Positions 8,714 to 16,405 of a DNA stretch of 64,000 bases are shown here, piece after piece (position 1 is the first letter of the stretch; each line of letters starts with the position of its first letter). The translations under genes were made by a program, and so were the position numbers. The notes beneath the pieces are model-generated. The model was given only the letters and a program-made list of their open reading frames with translations, made no database searches and was not told the origin of the DNA. Source of the stretch: Shimia_B sp038525525. GTDB taxonomy: Bacteria; Pseudomonadota; Alphaproteobacteria; Rhodobacterales; Rhodobacteraceae. The stretch is taken from contig JBCBHO010000005.1 in assembly GCA_038525525.1 (NCBI GenBank), forward strand, positions 186,001 to 250,000, read 5' to 3'.

Positions 8714-9483
8714 ATGTTTTCCTTATTGTGTCGGTGGATGACGGTCAGGCCGTGCATCGTCAGATCGTCTTCGAAGACGTCAAATAGCTCTTCTGCCTGC
8801 TCGAACAACGGCGCGAGACCGCCCGTGGCCACGATCTTCATGGGCCGCTCGCGTTCGGCGGTGATGCGCGCGGTCACCTCCTTGATGAGGCCCACATAGC
8901 CCCAGAAGATGCCCGATTGCATGCAGGCGACCGTATTCGTGCCGACGACGCGCTGCGGCTTCGTGATATCCACGTGGGGCAGCGCGGCGGCGGCCATGTG
9001 GAGCGCCTCGAGGCTCAGGTTGACGCCCGGAGAGATGACCCCGCCCACATATGCCCCGTCATGATCGACCACGTCGAATGTCGTGGCCGTCCCGAAATCC
9101 ACCACGATGAGATCCCCGCCGTGAAGATCGAAGGCACCGGCGGTGTTCACGAGCCGGTCCGGGCCCACGATCGTGCCCTCGTCCACGCGCGGATCCACCG
9201 GCAAAAGGCAGTCGGGCTTGCCAACCACCCAGGGCCGCGTGCCAAAATAGCGATCCGAGAAGACGCGCAGGTTGAAGACCACCCGCGGCACGGTGGAGCT
9301 CACGATGACCTCATCTATCTCGGGGTCGATCCCGTGGAGGTTCATGAGGGTTTTCAGCCAGACGTAGTACTGGTCCGCCGTGCGCTGATGCTCCGTCGAG
9401 GCGCGCCAGGTGGCGAGGAAGCTGGTGCCATCCCAGAGGGAGAAGACGGTGTTGGTGTTCCCGCAATCGATGCACAGAAGCAT
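8710..9483 (-). CDS. coaX: Type III pantothenate kinase
   Basis: CoaX phosphorylates pantothenate in the first step of coenzyme A synthesis. The protein is 257 residues, the usual size. The ASKHA-fold phosphate motif reads DCGNTNT from Asp6, followed by GPDRLVN and VDFGTATTFD, and a GGLAP motif lies near the C-terminus. It lies ten bases after birA and overlaps rnj by four bases, so the three are one transcriptional unit. Confidence 0.96.
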   Translation of the reverse strand: MLLCIDCGNTNTVFSLWDGTSFLATWRASTEHQRTADQYYVWLKTLMNLHGIDPEIDEVIVSSTVPRVVFNLRVFSDRYFGTRPWVVGKPDCLLPVDPRVDEGTIVGPDRLVNTAGAFDLHGGDLIVVDFGTATTFDVVDHDGAYVGGVISPGVNLSLEALHMAAAALPHVDITKPQRVVGTNTVACMQSGIFWGYVGLIKEVTARITAERERPMKIVATGGLAPLFEQAEELFDVFEDDLTMHGLTVIHRHNKENM

Positions 9484-9492
9484 GGAAACCCT

Positions 9493-10197
9493 TCAGAAAT
9501 AGACATCCGCCGCAGGCAGGCTGAGGCGGCCTTCGGGCGTGGATAGTATAAGCTGGCCTGAGATGTCGATGGTCTCGAAGATGCCCTGACGCTCCGTCTG
9601 TGCCGTGCGCGCGCGGATGGGCTCGCCCAGCCTCGCGGCCCGTTCCAGCCAGGCTTCACGCACCGGGCCGAAGCCTTCCCGCGTGAGGCGCGCCTCCCAA
9701 TGCGCGAAAGCGGGGGCGAGATGATCGAGCACTTCCTCGGGCGCGGCTTCCACCCCGAGCGCCCGCGGCGGCAGCGCATGCGGCTCCAGGAGGCCCGCGT
9801 CGGGCGCGTGGCGCAGGTTGATCCCGATGCCCACGGCGAGCTTCGCACCCGGCAGTGTCTCGAGCAGGATCCCCGCGACCTTGGCGCCGCCCACGAGGAC
9901 GTCATTGGGCCATTTGAGCGCGAGGTCGGCGACGGCCAGAGCCTCGAGCGTGTCGCGCAGCGCCAGCGCTGCCACGAAGGAGCGCAGGGCCGCCTCGGCT
10001 GGCGGTGGCGACGGCATCACGAGCGTGGCGGCGAAGTTTCCCTCCGGGTGCTGCCAGCTGCGGCCGCGCCGCCCGCGGGCCGCCGTCTGACGCAGCGCGA
10101 GGATCCAGGTGGGCACGGTGAGGTCCGCCGACACGCGCTCGGCCTCGGCCATGGTGCTGTCGAGCTCGGCATGGACGCGGCGCTGCGCGACCTCCAT
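9493..10197 (-). CDS. birA: Biotin--[acetyl-CoA-carboxylase] ligase, monofunctional
   Basis: Biotin protein ligase of 234 residues. The biotinyl-AMP binding loop reads ARGRRGRSW (residues 40-48), LKWPNDV lies at residues 94-100, and the small C-terminal domain is present. There is no N-terminal winged-helix domain, so this is an enzyme only, not the BirA repressor. Likely substrates include the biotin carrier of MccA encoded in this window. Its ATG overlaps the stop of the NuoM-like gene (TGATG); in relatives that slot is taken by nuoN. Confidence 0.94.
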   Translation of the reverse strand: MEVAQRRVHAELDSTMAEAERVSADLTVPTWILALRQTAARGRRGRSWQHPEGNFAATLVMPSPPPAEAALRSFVAALALRDTLEALAVADLALKWPNDVLVGGAKVAGILLETLPGAKLAVGIGINLRHAPDAGLLEPHALPPRALGVEAAPEEVLDHLAPAFAHWEARLTREGFGPVREAWLERAARLGEPIRARTAQTERQGIFETIDISGQLILSTPEGRLSLPAADVYF

Positions 10198-11684
10198 CAG
10201 CGGAGCGCGGCGAATTGGGCGGCCATCTCGGCAAAGGCGGGCGCCGTGCGATCAAGGAGGAGGCCGGGCCAGAGGCCGAAGAGGACGAGGGCGACCCCGA
10301 GGAGCGAGAGCGTCAGCCGCTCTCGCCCGTCGAGATCGGCCACCAGCTTGAAATGCTCCTTGACCCGCGCGCCCAGCATGAGCTGACGGTAGAGCACGAG
10401 CGCCAAGGCGCCGAAGAGGAGCGCGCCAAGCGCCGTGAGGAGTGCCGCAGTCAGGCTCACCGGCATAAGACCGAAGAGCGCGAGGATGAGTGCCGCGAAG
10501 CCCGCCGTCCCTGGCACGCAAAGCAGCGCGAGAACGAAGAAGAGGAAGAAGCCCGACAGTATCGGCAGCCGTGACTTCAGCGCGCCGAAGGCCGCGATCT
10601 CCCGCGCCTTGCCGCGCGCCTCGAGCATCACCGCCAGCGCAAAGAGCGCGGCGAGCGTGAACCCATGGGCGAGAACGGCGAGGACGATGGCATCGAAGCT
10701 CTGCACCGTGCCACCCGCCACGAGAAGGACGAGCGCGCCGGTCTGCGCCACCGCCACGTAGGACAGGAGCCGTCCGAGATCCTCCTCCGTCAGGGCCGAG
10801 AGGATGCCGAGGACCAGCCCGAGCCCCGCAAGCGTCATGAGAAGAGGGGCGAAGCCCTGCGTCGCCACGGGCAGCATGCCCACGTGAATGCGCAGCACTC
10901 CGTAGAGGCCAAGCGCCGTCACAAGCACGCAGAGGAGCATGCCGACATGGAGCGGCGCGCGATAGGCCAGCCCGGGAAGCCAGGTGTGAAATGGCCAAAG
11001 CGCGGCCTTCACCGCCACGCTGGCCCCGGCGAGGAGCCAGAGCACGCCCTGCGCGCCGCCCGGCAGCGCGCCGTCTCCCGTGGAGAAGTTGTGGAGCACG
11101 AGCTCCGAGATATCGGTCGTCTGCGCTTCTCGCGCGAGCCCGGTGGCCGCGATGATGAGCAGGATGGAGCCCGGCACCGTGTAGAGCCAAGCCTTGAGCG
11201 CCGAGACCCCGCAGGCCTTGCGCCCCCAGCTGCCCGCGAGGATGAGCGCCGGCAGGATCGCCAGTTCGAAGAAGGCGATGAAGAAGACGAGATCGAGCGA
11301 AAGGACCGCGCCGAGCAGGGCCGTCTCCAGCGTCAGCATCCAGATCACGTAGTGCTTGACGCGTTCCGTCAGCATCCAGCTCATCGCGACGGCGATGGGG
11401 GTTATCGCCGTGATGAGCACGACAAAGGGCAGTGAGACCCCGTCCACCCCCATCCGGTAGGTCAGTCCGAGGATGCTCCGGCTCTCCTGGAACTGGAAGC
11501 CGCGATTGGCGCCGTCGAAGCCGAAGAAGAGCGCCGCGGCCACGAAGAACGTGGCCCCCGACGCCGTTAGCGCCAGCCACTTGGCATTCTGCCGCGCGGC
11601 CTGATCGTCGCCACTGAGGAAGATCGCGAGGATCAGCGCCGCAAGGAGCGGGGTAAAGGTCAGGATAGAGAGCAGGTTTTCCAT
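10197..11684 (-). CDS. NuoM-like membrane protein with altered proton-path residues
   Basis: A 495-residue polytopic protein of the antiporter-like Complex I subunit family. The first 100 residues read like ordinary alphaproteobacterial NuoM (MENLLSILTFTP; LGLTYRMGVDGVS). By eye against E. coli NuoM, the Glu of TM5 (FFELAILPAL) and the Lys of TM7 (AVKAALWPFHTWLP) are kept. The PDAH motif after TM7 has become PGLAYR, the TM8 Lys region reads LVTALGLYG, and the TM12 GEF glutamate is replaced in PGTAGFAALI. Proton translocation as in Complex I is therefore doubtful. The frame is open throughout. It sits 12 bases after the NuoL-like gene and overlaps birA; no nuoN follows. Confidence 0.85.
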   Translation of the reverse strand: MENLLSILTFTPLLAALILAIFLSGDDQAARQNAKWLALTASGATFFVAAALFFGFDGANRGFQFQESRSILGLTYRMGVDGVSLPFVVLITAITPIAVAMSWMLTERVKHYVIWMLTLETALLGAVLSLDLVFFIAFFELAILPALILAGSWGRKACGVSALKAWLYTVPGSILLIIAATGLAREAQTTDISELVLHNFSTGDGALPGGAQGVLWLLAGASVAVKAALWPFHTWLPGLAYRAPLHVGMLLCVLVTALGLYGVLRIHVGMLPVATQGFAPLLMTLAGLGLVLGILSALTEEDLGRLLSYVAVAQTGALVLLVAGGTVQSFDAIVLAVLAHGFTLAALFALAVMLEARGKAREIAAFGALKSRLPILSGFFLFFVLALLCVPGTAGFAALILALFGLMPVSLTAALLTALGALLFGALALVLYRQLMLGARVKEHFKLVADLDGRERLTLSLLGVALVLFGLWPGLLLDRTAPAFAEMAAQFAALR

Positions 11685-11696
11685 GTCAGCCCTCCC

Positions 11697-13535
11697 TCAC
11701 GCGCCGACCATGGCGAGGATGGTGGACAGGAGCACGAGACCAACCAGTGCCGTGATCGCGTAGGGGGCCGTGCGCCCCGCGTTGAAACGGGCCCAGAGCT
11801 GCGTGAGCGTCGGGTGCAGCGCCCGCGCGAGCCGCAGCATGAGCGCATCGAGCCCGGAGGCGTCGAGCTTGTGTCCGAGGGTCTCCCCGGCCCAGGCGGC
11901 CGGGCGCTTGATCAGGGCTCCAATCAGCGTCTCCGCGGCTAAGGCTCCGCCCGGCGCGGGCAGCCTGCGCGAGAGCGCCTTGGCCCAGCCAAGCCGCAGA
12001 ACGAAGAAAAACGCGGCGAGCGTGAGCCCGGCAGCAAAGCAGATGAGGGGCACGGCGCTCACCCAGGTTGGGGCGGCGATGGTGGCGGGATCCGGCACCC
12101 AGAGGGTCGTGAGGACGACGAGAAAGCCCGCAGCGATGAGCACGCCCCGCGTGACCGAGGGCTCCGCGATGTCCTCTGGCACCGCGCTTCTCGGATTGCC
12201 CTCGAACGTCATGACCATCACCCGCCAGATGGCGAAGCTCGTCAGCACCAGCGCCGCGATCACGGGCGTGAAGTAGCCTGTCCCGTGGAGGGCCGAGAGG
12301 AGCACGCCGGTGCTTGCAAAGCCGCCAAGGCCGAGCACTGCCCCGTCGTAGGGAAAGGGGAGCCCGAGCCCGCTCAGGCCCGCCGCGCCGATGAGCATCG
12401 CGCCGTAATGCGTGCGGAATGCCGCCTTGCGCCCGCCAAGCTGCCAGAGATCGCATTCGTCGCCCCGCGTGGCGATGGAACTCGCTCCCCAGAGGAGGAG
12501 CGCGAGACAGCTCGCCTGCGCGAGCAGGTGCGCCAGCGCAATGTCGGCGAGGTCGAGCGCGAGCATCAGCGCGACGATCCCGCCGACGGACCCCGCGAGG
12601 AGCGCCACGGATCGCCGGATCTCCTGCTGAAGGATGGCGAGCGCTGCCAGCACCACCGCGCTGATCGTGCCGAGAGCCGCCAGAAGCGCACGGTGCGCGT
12701 CGGTGAGGACAGTGCCGTGGGTGTCGATCAGCCAATACGCCGCCAGCGCGCACACGATGGGCAGAAGCGGCATGGCCGGGGTCGGCGTCAGCGCGGTCTC
12801 GGCCAGCCGTACATGTGCGAAGAGGAGGCCAAGGAGGATGGCGGCTGAAAGGAGGATGGCGAGGCTCGCAACACTGCCGAGCAGGGCCGCACGGCCGAAG
12901 GCGTATGTCTCGCCCGTGAGGGGCTCGGCAAAGAGAATGTCGAAACCCGCGCCGTCCCGCCCTGCAAAGAGCGCCGCCGCAGCGAGGGCCAGAACAAGCA
13001 CAGCGAGAAGCAGGGGCACCAGCACGCGCTGCGCGGCCCGGCCCGCGGCCTGGCTGCGGTAATCGAAGCCCGCGAGCTGCGATCCGAACCAGGCCATGAG
13101 CAAAAGGCCGCCCAGCATCTGCACGGTGTCCGTCGCGGCAAAAAAGAGCAGCGCCGCAGCAAGGAAGAGCCCGTGGATCACGCTGAGCCGGGCCTTCCCG
13201 TCCGCCCGCACTTTTGGCTTCTGCGCTAGGACCGGCAGATCGTGCACCATCACCTGGGCCAGCGCGCCCAGCGTCAGCGTGAGTGCGATAAAGAGGAGAC
13301 CCGTGGCGCCCGGCTCAAGAACAATCTCTGTCGAAAGACTGCCGCTCTCGATCCAAGGGCTCAGCAACACCGCCTGCGCCAGCGCCCCGCCGCCATAGGC
13401 AATCCAGGCGAGGAACGCCGCAAAGCCGTAGAGCACCGCGCAAAGCCAAGAGATAGCGATCTCCGACATTGCGCTTCGCGCGAGCCATGCCACGCCCGCC
13501 CCCAGAAGCAGCAGACCTATCAGGATCACGCCCAT
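11697..13535 (-). CDS. NuoL-like membrane protein, strongly divergent
   Basis: A 612-residue hydrophobic protein, shorter than typical NuoL (about 700). Homology shows best in the C-terminal half: MTFEGNPRSAVPEDIAEPS matches the NuoL loop that normally reads like MTFHGxPR, and LIKRPAAWAGE plus the last transmembrane helix fits the NuoL lateral-helix region. Expected functional motifs are gone: the GWE segment of TM5 reads GLLLMAWF, no Lys occupies the TM7 GKSAQ position, HAFFKALLF reads AQASCLALLLW, and SKDE reads PYDG. Residue losses are judged from remembered family motifs. The reading frame is intact. It lies 32 bases after the CMD gene. Confidence 0.78.
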   Translation of the reverse strand: MGVILIGLLLLGAGVAWLARSAMSEIAISWLCAVLYGFAAFLAWIAYGGGALAQAVLLSPWIESGSLSTEIVLEPGATGLLFIALTLTLGALAQVMVHDLPVLAQKPKVRADGKARLSVIHGLFLAAALLFFAATDTVQMLGGLLLMAWFGSQLAGFDYRSQAAGRAAQRVLVPLLLAVLVLALAAAALFAGRDGAGFDILFAEPLTGETYAFGRAALLGSVASLAILLSAAILLGLLFAHVRLAETALTPTPAMPLLPIVCALAAYWLIDTHGTVLTDAHRALLAALGTISAVVLAALAILQQEIRRSVALLAGSVGGIVALMLALDLADIALAHLLAQASCLALLLWGASSIATRGDECDLWQLGGRKAAFRTHYGAMLIGAAGLSGLGLPFPYDGAVLGLGGFASTGVLLSALHGTGYFTPVIAALVLTSFAIWRVMVMTFEGNPRSAVPEDIAEPSVTRGVLIAAGFLVVLTTLWVPDPATIAAPTWVSAVPLICFAAGLTLAAFFFVLRLGWAKALSRRLPAPGGALAAETLIGALIKRPAAWAGETLGHKLDASGLDALMLRLARALHPTLTQLWARFNAGRTAPYAITALVGLVLLSTILAMVGA

Positions 13536-13567
13536 GGAGCGCTCGCCCCCGTTGCCGTGGATTTCAC

Positions 13568-13939
13568 CTAGTCGTCTCCATCTTTCGACATCGCATCGCG
13601 CGCCAGGGTCATGGCCCGTGTCATGGCAGGTGGACCGGCAAAGAGCGACATCTGAACGATGGTTTCCACGATTTCTTGATCCGTGGCGCCCGCTTCCTTT
13701 GCGTGGCGCACGGTGGTCTTGATCTGATCATCGGCCTGCGCGCCAAGCACGGTGAGCGCGCCAAGGGTCAGCAAAAGCCGGGTCTTGGCGTCGAGACCGT
13801 TGGGATTGAAGGTCTTGCCGAAGAACATCTCGAGCATGTCCTGGGGCATCGTGGGCGGCATGGCCCCGATCCAGGAACTCGCGGCCTTCGACCACTCCTC
13901 CGAGGCCTTTTGCATCGCTTCGATCAGGGATTTGTCCAT
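13568..13939 (-). CDS. Carboxymuconolactone decarboxylase (CMD/AhpD-like) family protein
   Basis: A 123-residue all-helical CMD-family protein. The core GLDAKTRLLLTLGALTVLG and the later EAGATDQEIVETIVQ fit the family well. The AhpD CxxC pair is absent and the protein has no cysteine at all, so peroxidase-type redox activity is unlikely. Binding of a small ligand or a structural role is possible. Its position in the coreless nuo locus suggests that it belongs to the accessory set; I recall CMD genes inside some Roseobacter nuo operons but cannot verify this. Confidence 0.85.
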   Translation of the reverse strand: MDKSLIEAMQKASEEWSKAASSWIGAMPPTMPQDMLEMFFGKTFNPNGLDAKTRLLLTLGALTVLGAQADDQIKTTVRHAKEAGATDQEIVETIVQMSLFAGPPAMTRAMTLARDAMSKDGDD

Positions 13940-14023
13940 GGGCGATCCGCCTCGCAGTCTTCCGTCGGCTGAACTTAGGCCAACCGGGGGCCGGCGTCGA
14001 CTGAAAGCACGCGCGCCAATGGC

Positions 14024-14419
14024 CTAGACGGTCGGGATCCCGGCTTCACGGCAGGCGGCGACGGTGGCTGTGGCGTTGAGCGTCTGGTCGCCGCGGGGCA
14101 TTTCGCGCGAGATCGTGTAGGCCGCATCGGCCGTCCAGACCCGGCCTGCCTCGGCGACGTTGGTGCGCACGTGGCGCAGGAAATTCACGCCGCGGATGAG
14201 TGCGTATTGCGCCGCGGCGCAATCGGTGAAGTCGCGCAGGTCCCCCGGCCCGCGCGCGCCTTCCATGACGACGGCAAAACTCACGAGGTCATCGGCGAGG
14301 AGCGTTGTTTCCACCGGCAGGTAGCGCGGCGCGAAAGGCGCCTCCTGCGGCGCGGGGCCCGGGGCCTCGCACCCCGCGCAGAGGACAAGCGCTGCGATTG
14401 CGATGCTTCTAGCGTTCAC
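14024..14419 (-). CDS. Putative lipoprotein of the nuo accessory set
   Basis: A 131-residue protein starting at GTG 14419, whose first bases overlap the end of the DUF5333 gene (shared GTGAACGCTAG). The N-terminus is a short signal peptide ending LCAGC, a near-lipobox with Cys instead of Leu at -3. The mature part contains AAQYALIRGVNFLRH and a repeated alternation of polar residues ending GIPTV. No domain is recognised. Similar small lipoproteins occur in Roseobacter genomes, probably near nuo genes (recollection). Likely anchored to the periplasmic face of a membrane. Confidence 0.7.
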   Translation of the reverse strand: MNARSIAIAALVLCAGCEAPGPAPQEAPFAPRYLPVETTLLADDLVSFAVVMEGARGPGDLRDFTDCAAAQYALIRGVNFLRHVRTNVAEAGRVWTADAAYTISREMPRGDQTLNATATVAACREAGIPTV

Positions 14420-14813
14420 GGAGGAGACGGCCCACGGCGGTTTCCTGGTCGATCTCGGCCACGCCCACAGCGCAATATCCGGCGGGGCTCTCCCCTTCCA
14501 ATCCGCGGGCCGACAGGTAGGCCTCGGCCTCGGCGCGCAGATTGGCGCGGGCGATCGGATCATCGACGAAGGCATCGATCTCCTCGCTGGAAAATCCCGC
14601 GGCCCGCGCCGCCGAGAAGAGCTGATTGCGCAGGTTGTAGACCCGCAGCAGGCGCGGCGTGATGCTCTCGCAGTTCTTCTGGATCGCGTCCCCCACGGCG
14701 ACGGCCAGGAGCCCGTTGCGCACCTCGGCGACGTCATTGGGGCTACGCGCTTCGAGCGGCGCGGCGAACGGCGTGAGGAGGAGAAGGGTGATCGCGAGGG
14801 GGCGCATCACCAT
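14409..14813 (-). CDS. DUF5333 protein, copy 1
   Basis: A 134-residue exported protein. A signal peptide (MVMRPLAITLLLLTPFAAPL) is followed by a helical domain with AVGDAIQKNC, RLLRVYNLRNQL, SSEEIDAFVDD and a tail CAVGVAEIDQ...AVGRLLRER. These features match DUF5333, which in Rhodobacteraceae is encoded beside nuoF and nuoG. Start at 14813 has GGGAGGG seven bases upstream. Two paired cysteines (the NC and YC motifs) could form a disulfide in the periplasm. One base separates it from copy 2. Confidence 0.82.
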   Translation of the reverse strand: MVMRPLAITLLLLTPFAAPLEARSPNDVAEVRNGLLAVAVGDAIQKNCESITPRLLRVYNLRNQLFSAARAAGFSSEEIDAFVDDPIARANLRAEAEAYLSARGLEGESPAGYCAVGVAEIDQETAVGRLLRER

Positions 14814-14814
14814 G

Positions 14815-15219
14815 TCACTGCCCTCCCGCTTCGCTGGCCACCAGAAGCTGGCCCAAGGCGCTGCCTTCGTCGATCTCGCTGAACGCTGCCGCGCAGATGT
14901 CGTTCGTGCTCGGGGCAGCGAGCGCATGGCGCTCCATGAACGCGGCCTGCCGGGTGCCGACGCCTGCCTCGACGCCGGAGAGCTCGGTGAGCGCGTCGCC
15001 CACGATGCCGTCGGTGGCGAGGCGGGACAGCAAGAGCTCGGACGCAGAGTTCGCTGCTTCGAGGCTCACGTCCACATCGGGGCAGAATTGCGCGAGGCGC
15101 TCGGCGGTGCTCACGGCAAAAAGCGCGTCGAGGTAATAGTCGGGGGCGACCGTTTCCGCCGCCGCGCTCCCCGCGACGCAGATCGCCACCGCGCCCGTCA
15201 ATGCTGTGTATCTCGTCAT
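14815..15219 (-). CDS. DUF5333-like protein, copy 2
   Basis: Another 134-residue exported protein, shaped like its neighbour: signal peptide MTRYTALTGAVAICVAGSAAAE, a helical body with LAQFCPDVDVS, and a tail NDICAAAFSEIDEGSALGQLL that matches the C-E-I-x-G-S-A-x-G-x-LL ending of DUF5333. Identity to copy 1 is low outside the tail, so any duplication is old. In relatives the two are separated by nuoG; here they are one base apart. Confidence 0.78.
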   Translation of the reverse strand: MTRYTALTGAVAICVAGSAAAETVAPDYYLDALFAVSTAERLAQFCPDVDVSLEAANSASELLLSRLATDGIVGDALTELSGVEAGVGTRQAAFMERHALAAPSTNDICAAAFSEIDEGSALGQLLVASEAGGQ

Positions 15220-15318
15220 GGCTTCACGTCCCGTATCTGCGCCGGCTGATGGGCCCGAGATGGCCGCGACACAAACGGTTATGCAATAACGCGGCCGCAT
15301 TCGCAGGATTCCGCCACG

Positions 15319-15540
15319 TCAGGAGCGGCTCCGCCAGAGCCTGAGCGCCACGATCATCGACCATGTGAAGGCAGCAAGCGCGAAGAGATCGGCGAGGATC
15401 GCGTATTCGCCCGGCAGCCCCATCCGCGGCCCGAGCCACTGCACGCCGAGCCAGAGCGCCATGGCAAGGACAAGCACGATGGAAACGAGGCGCGACGTCT
15501 TCGCGCGCCGGACATCTTCTTGGCTGGGCTGCTTGGACAC
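15319..15540 (-). CDS. DUF5337 small membrane protein
   Basis: A 73-residue protein with a short basic N-terminus (VSKQPSQEDVRRAKTSR) and two transmembrane helices, ending WSMIVALRLWRSRS. It fits DUF5337, known from Rhodobacteraceae nuo operons next to nuoE/nuoF. Start at GTG 15540 matches family length; an upstream ATG at 15609 would add 23 residues of unconserved sequence. About 100 bases separate it from DUF5333 copy 2, where nuoF would be expected. Confidence 0.82.
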   Translation of the reverse strand: MSKQPSQEDVRRAKTSRLVSIVLVLAMALWLGVQWLGPRMGLPGEYAILADLFALAAFTWSMIVALRLWRSRS

Positions 15541-15618
15541 CGGGGGCGGTCTCCCGTCTCTTGCGAAAATAGAAACGGGCGCGCCATGGCCTGGCGCGCC
15601 CGCGCTCATTCAGGCGGC

Positions 15619-16266
15619 TCAGTAAACCTTGCCATCATCGACCTTTTTCGAAAACTCCGTCTCGCCGCCCGCGGCGAGGACCTTGGCCTGCGCGACCCAT
15701 TCATCGCGCGTCACGCGGCCCTTGAAGCCCTCGAGATTCTGATCGACCCAGGCCACCTCGTCGGCGGACCACGAGGCGATCTGATCGAAGTGGTAAAAGC
15801 CCAGCGTGTTGCAAAGCTTCTCCAGCTTGGGCCCGATGCCTTTGATCTCCTTGAGGTTGTCGGCCTTGCCGTCGCGCGCCGCGCTCAGCGCTTCGGGGCG
15901 GGTGCCCTCCCCAGCCGCCGCGACCTCGCCCGGGTCCGGCGCTGCCACGCGCGCGGGCTCGGGCACCTTCACGGGCTCCGCCTCCACGGCCTTGTCCACG
16001 CCGGGCGCGGGCGCTTCACCGGGCTGCGGCACGGGCTTTCTGTCGGCGCCGGGCGCTTGCACGTCCTGAAGCGCGGGCAGTTCCCGGCAGAAGATGTAGG
16101 CAAACACGACGCCGAGCGCCACGATGACGAGACCGCCCAGAAAGATGCTCTGCGTCCACAGGTAGCCCGCGAAGATGCGGAACACGATGGTGGCCAGCGC
16201 ACCGATGAACGCGGCCATCGCAAAGGAACTGATGGTGCAGCTCGTGGAGCCGGATTGTTGGGTCAT
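15619..16266 (-). CDS. Nuo-associated helix-hairpin-helix membrane protein
   Basis: A 215-residue protein: two transmembrane helices (about residues 13-33 and 40-60), a Pro/Glu/Ala-rich linker, then a helix-hairpin-helix module with IKGIGPKLEK (141-150), YHFDQIASWSADEVAWVDQ and a C-terminus ending TEFSKKVDDGKVY. The same module occurs at the C-terminus of NuoE and in a separate nuoE-adjacent protein in Rhodobacterales. It is the first gene of the accessory cluster; GGGAG precedes the ATG and a 139-base upstream gap could hold the promoter. Its role in Complex I is unproven. Confidence 0.85.
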   Translation of the reverse strand: MTQQSGSTSCTISSFAMAAFIGALATIVFRIFAGYLWTQSIFLGGLVIVALGVVFAYIFCRELPALQDVQAPGADRKPVPQPGEAPAPGVDKAVEAEPVKVPEPARVAAPDPGEVAAAGEGTRPEALSAARDGKADNLKEIKGIGPKLEKLCNTLGFYHFDQIASWSADEVAWVDQNLEGFKGRVTRDEWVAQAKVLAAGGETEFSKKVDDGKVY

Positions 16267-16405
16267 GATCGAGGAACTCCCTTTTCCGTCGACGTTATTC
16301 TTTTCGGCACTTTGGCACGCTCCTCGGCGTCACGGAAGGCCACATTTGCCCCGAAATCATGTCCTTCCGGGCAAAAGACGCACCGCGCCCGCGCCCCGGC
16401 CCGCG

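Noticed and set aside
7526..8899. 457-codon plus-strand frame opposite rnj and coaX
   Set aside because: Antisense shadow of RNase J; no domain, no ribosome site.
15541..15609. Upstream ATG for the DUF5337 protein
   Set aside because: The extra 23 residues are unlike the family; GTG 15540 gives the expected length.
16263..16405. Possible coding remnant (FCPEGHDFGANVAF...) upstream of the HhH gene
   Set aside because: It looked like a protein fragment, but third positions are not GC-rich as in the real genes here and no start precedes it; kept as leader/promoter DNA.
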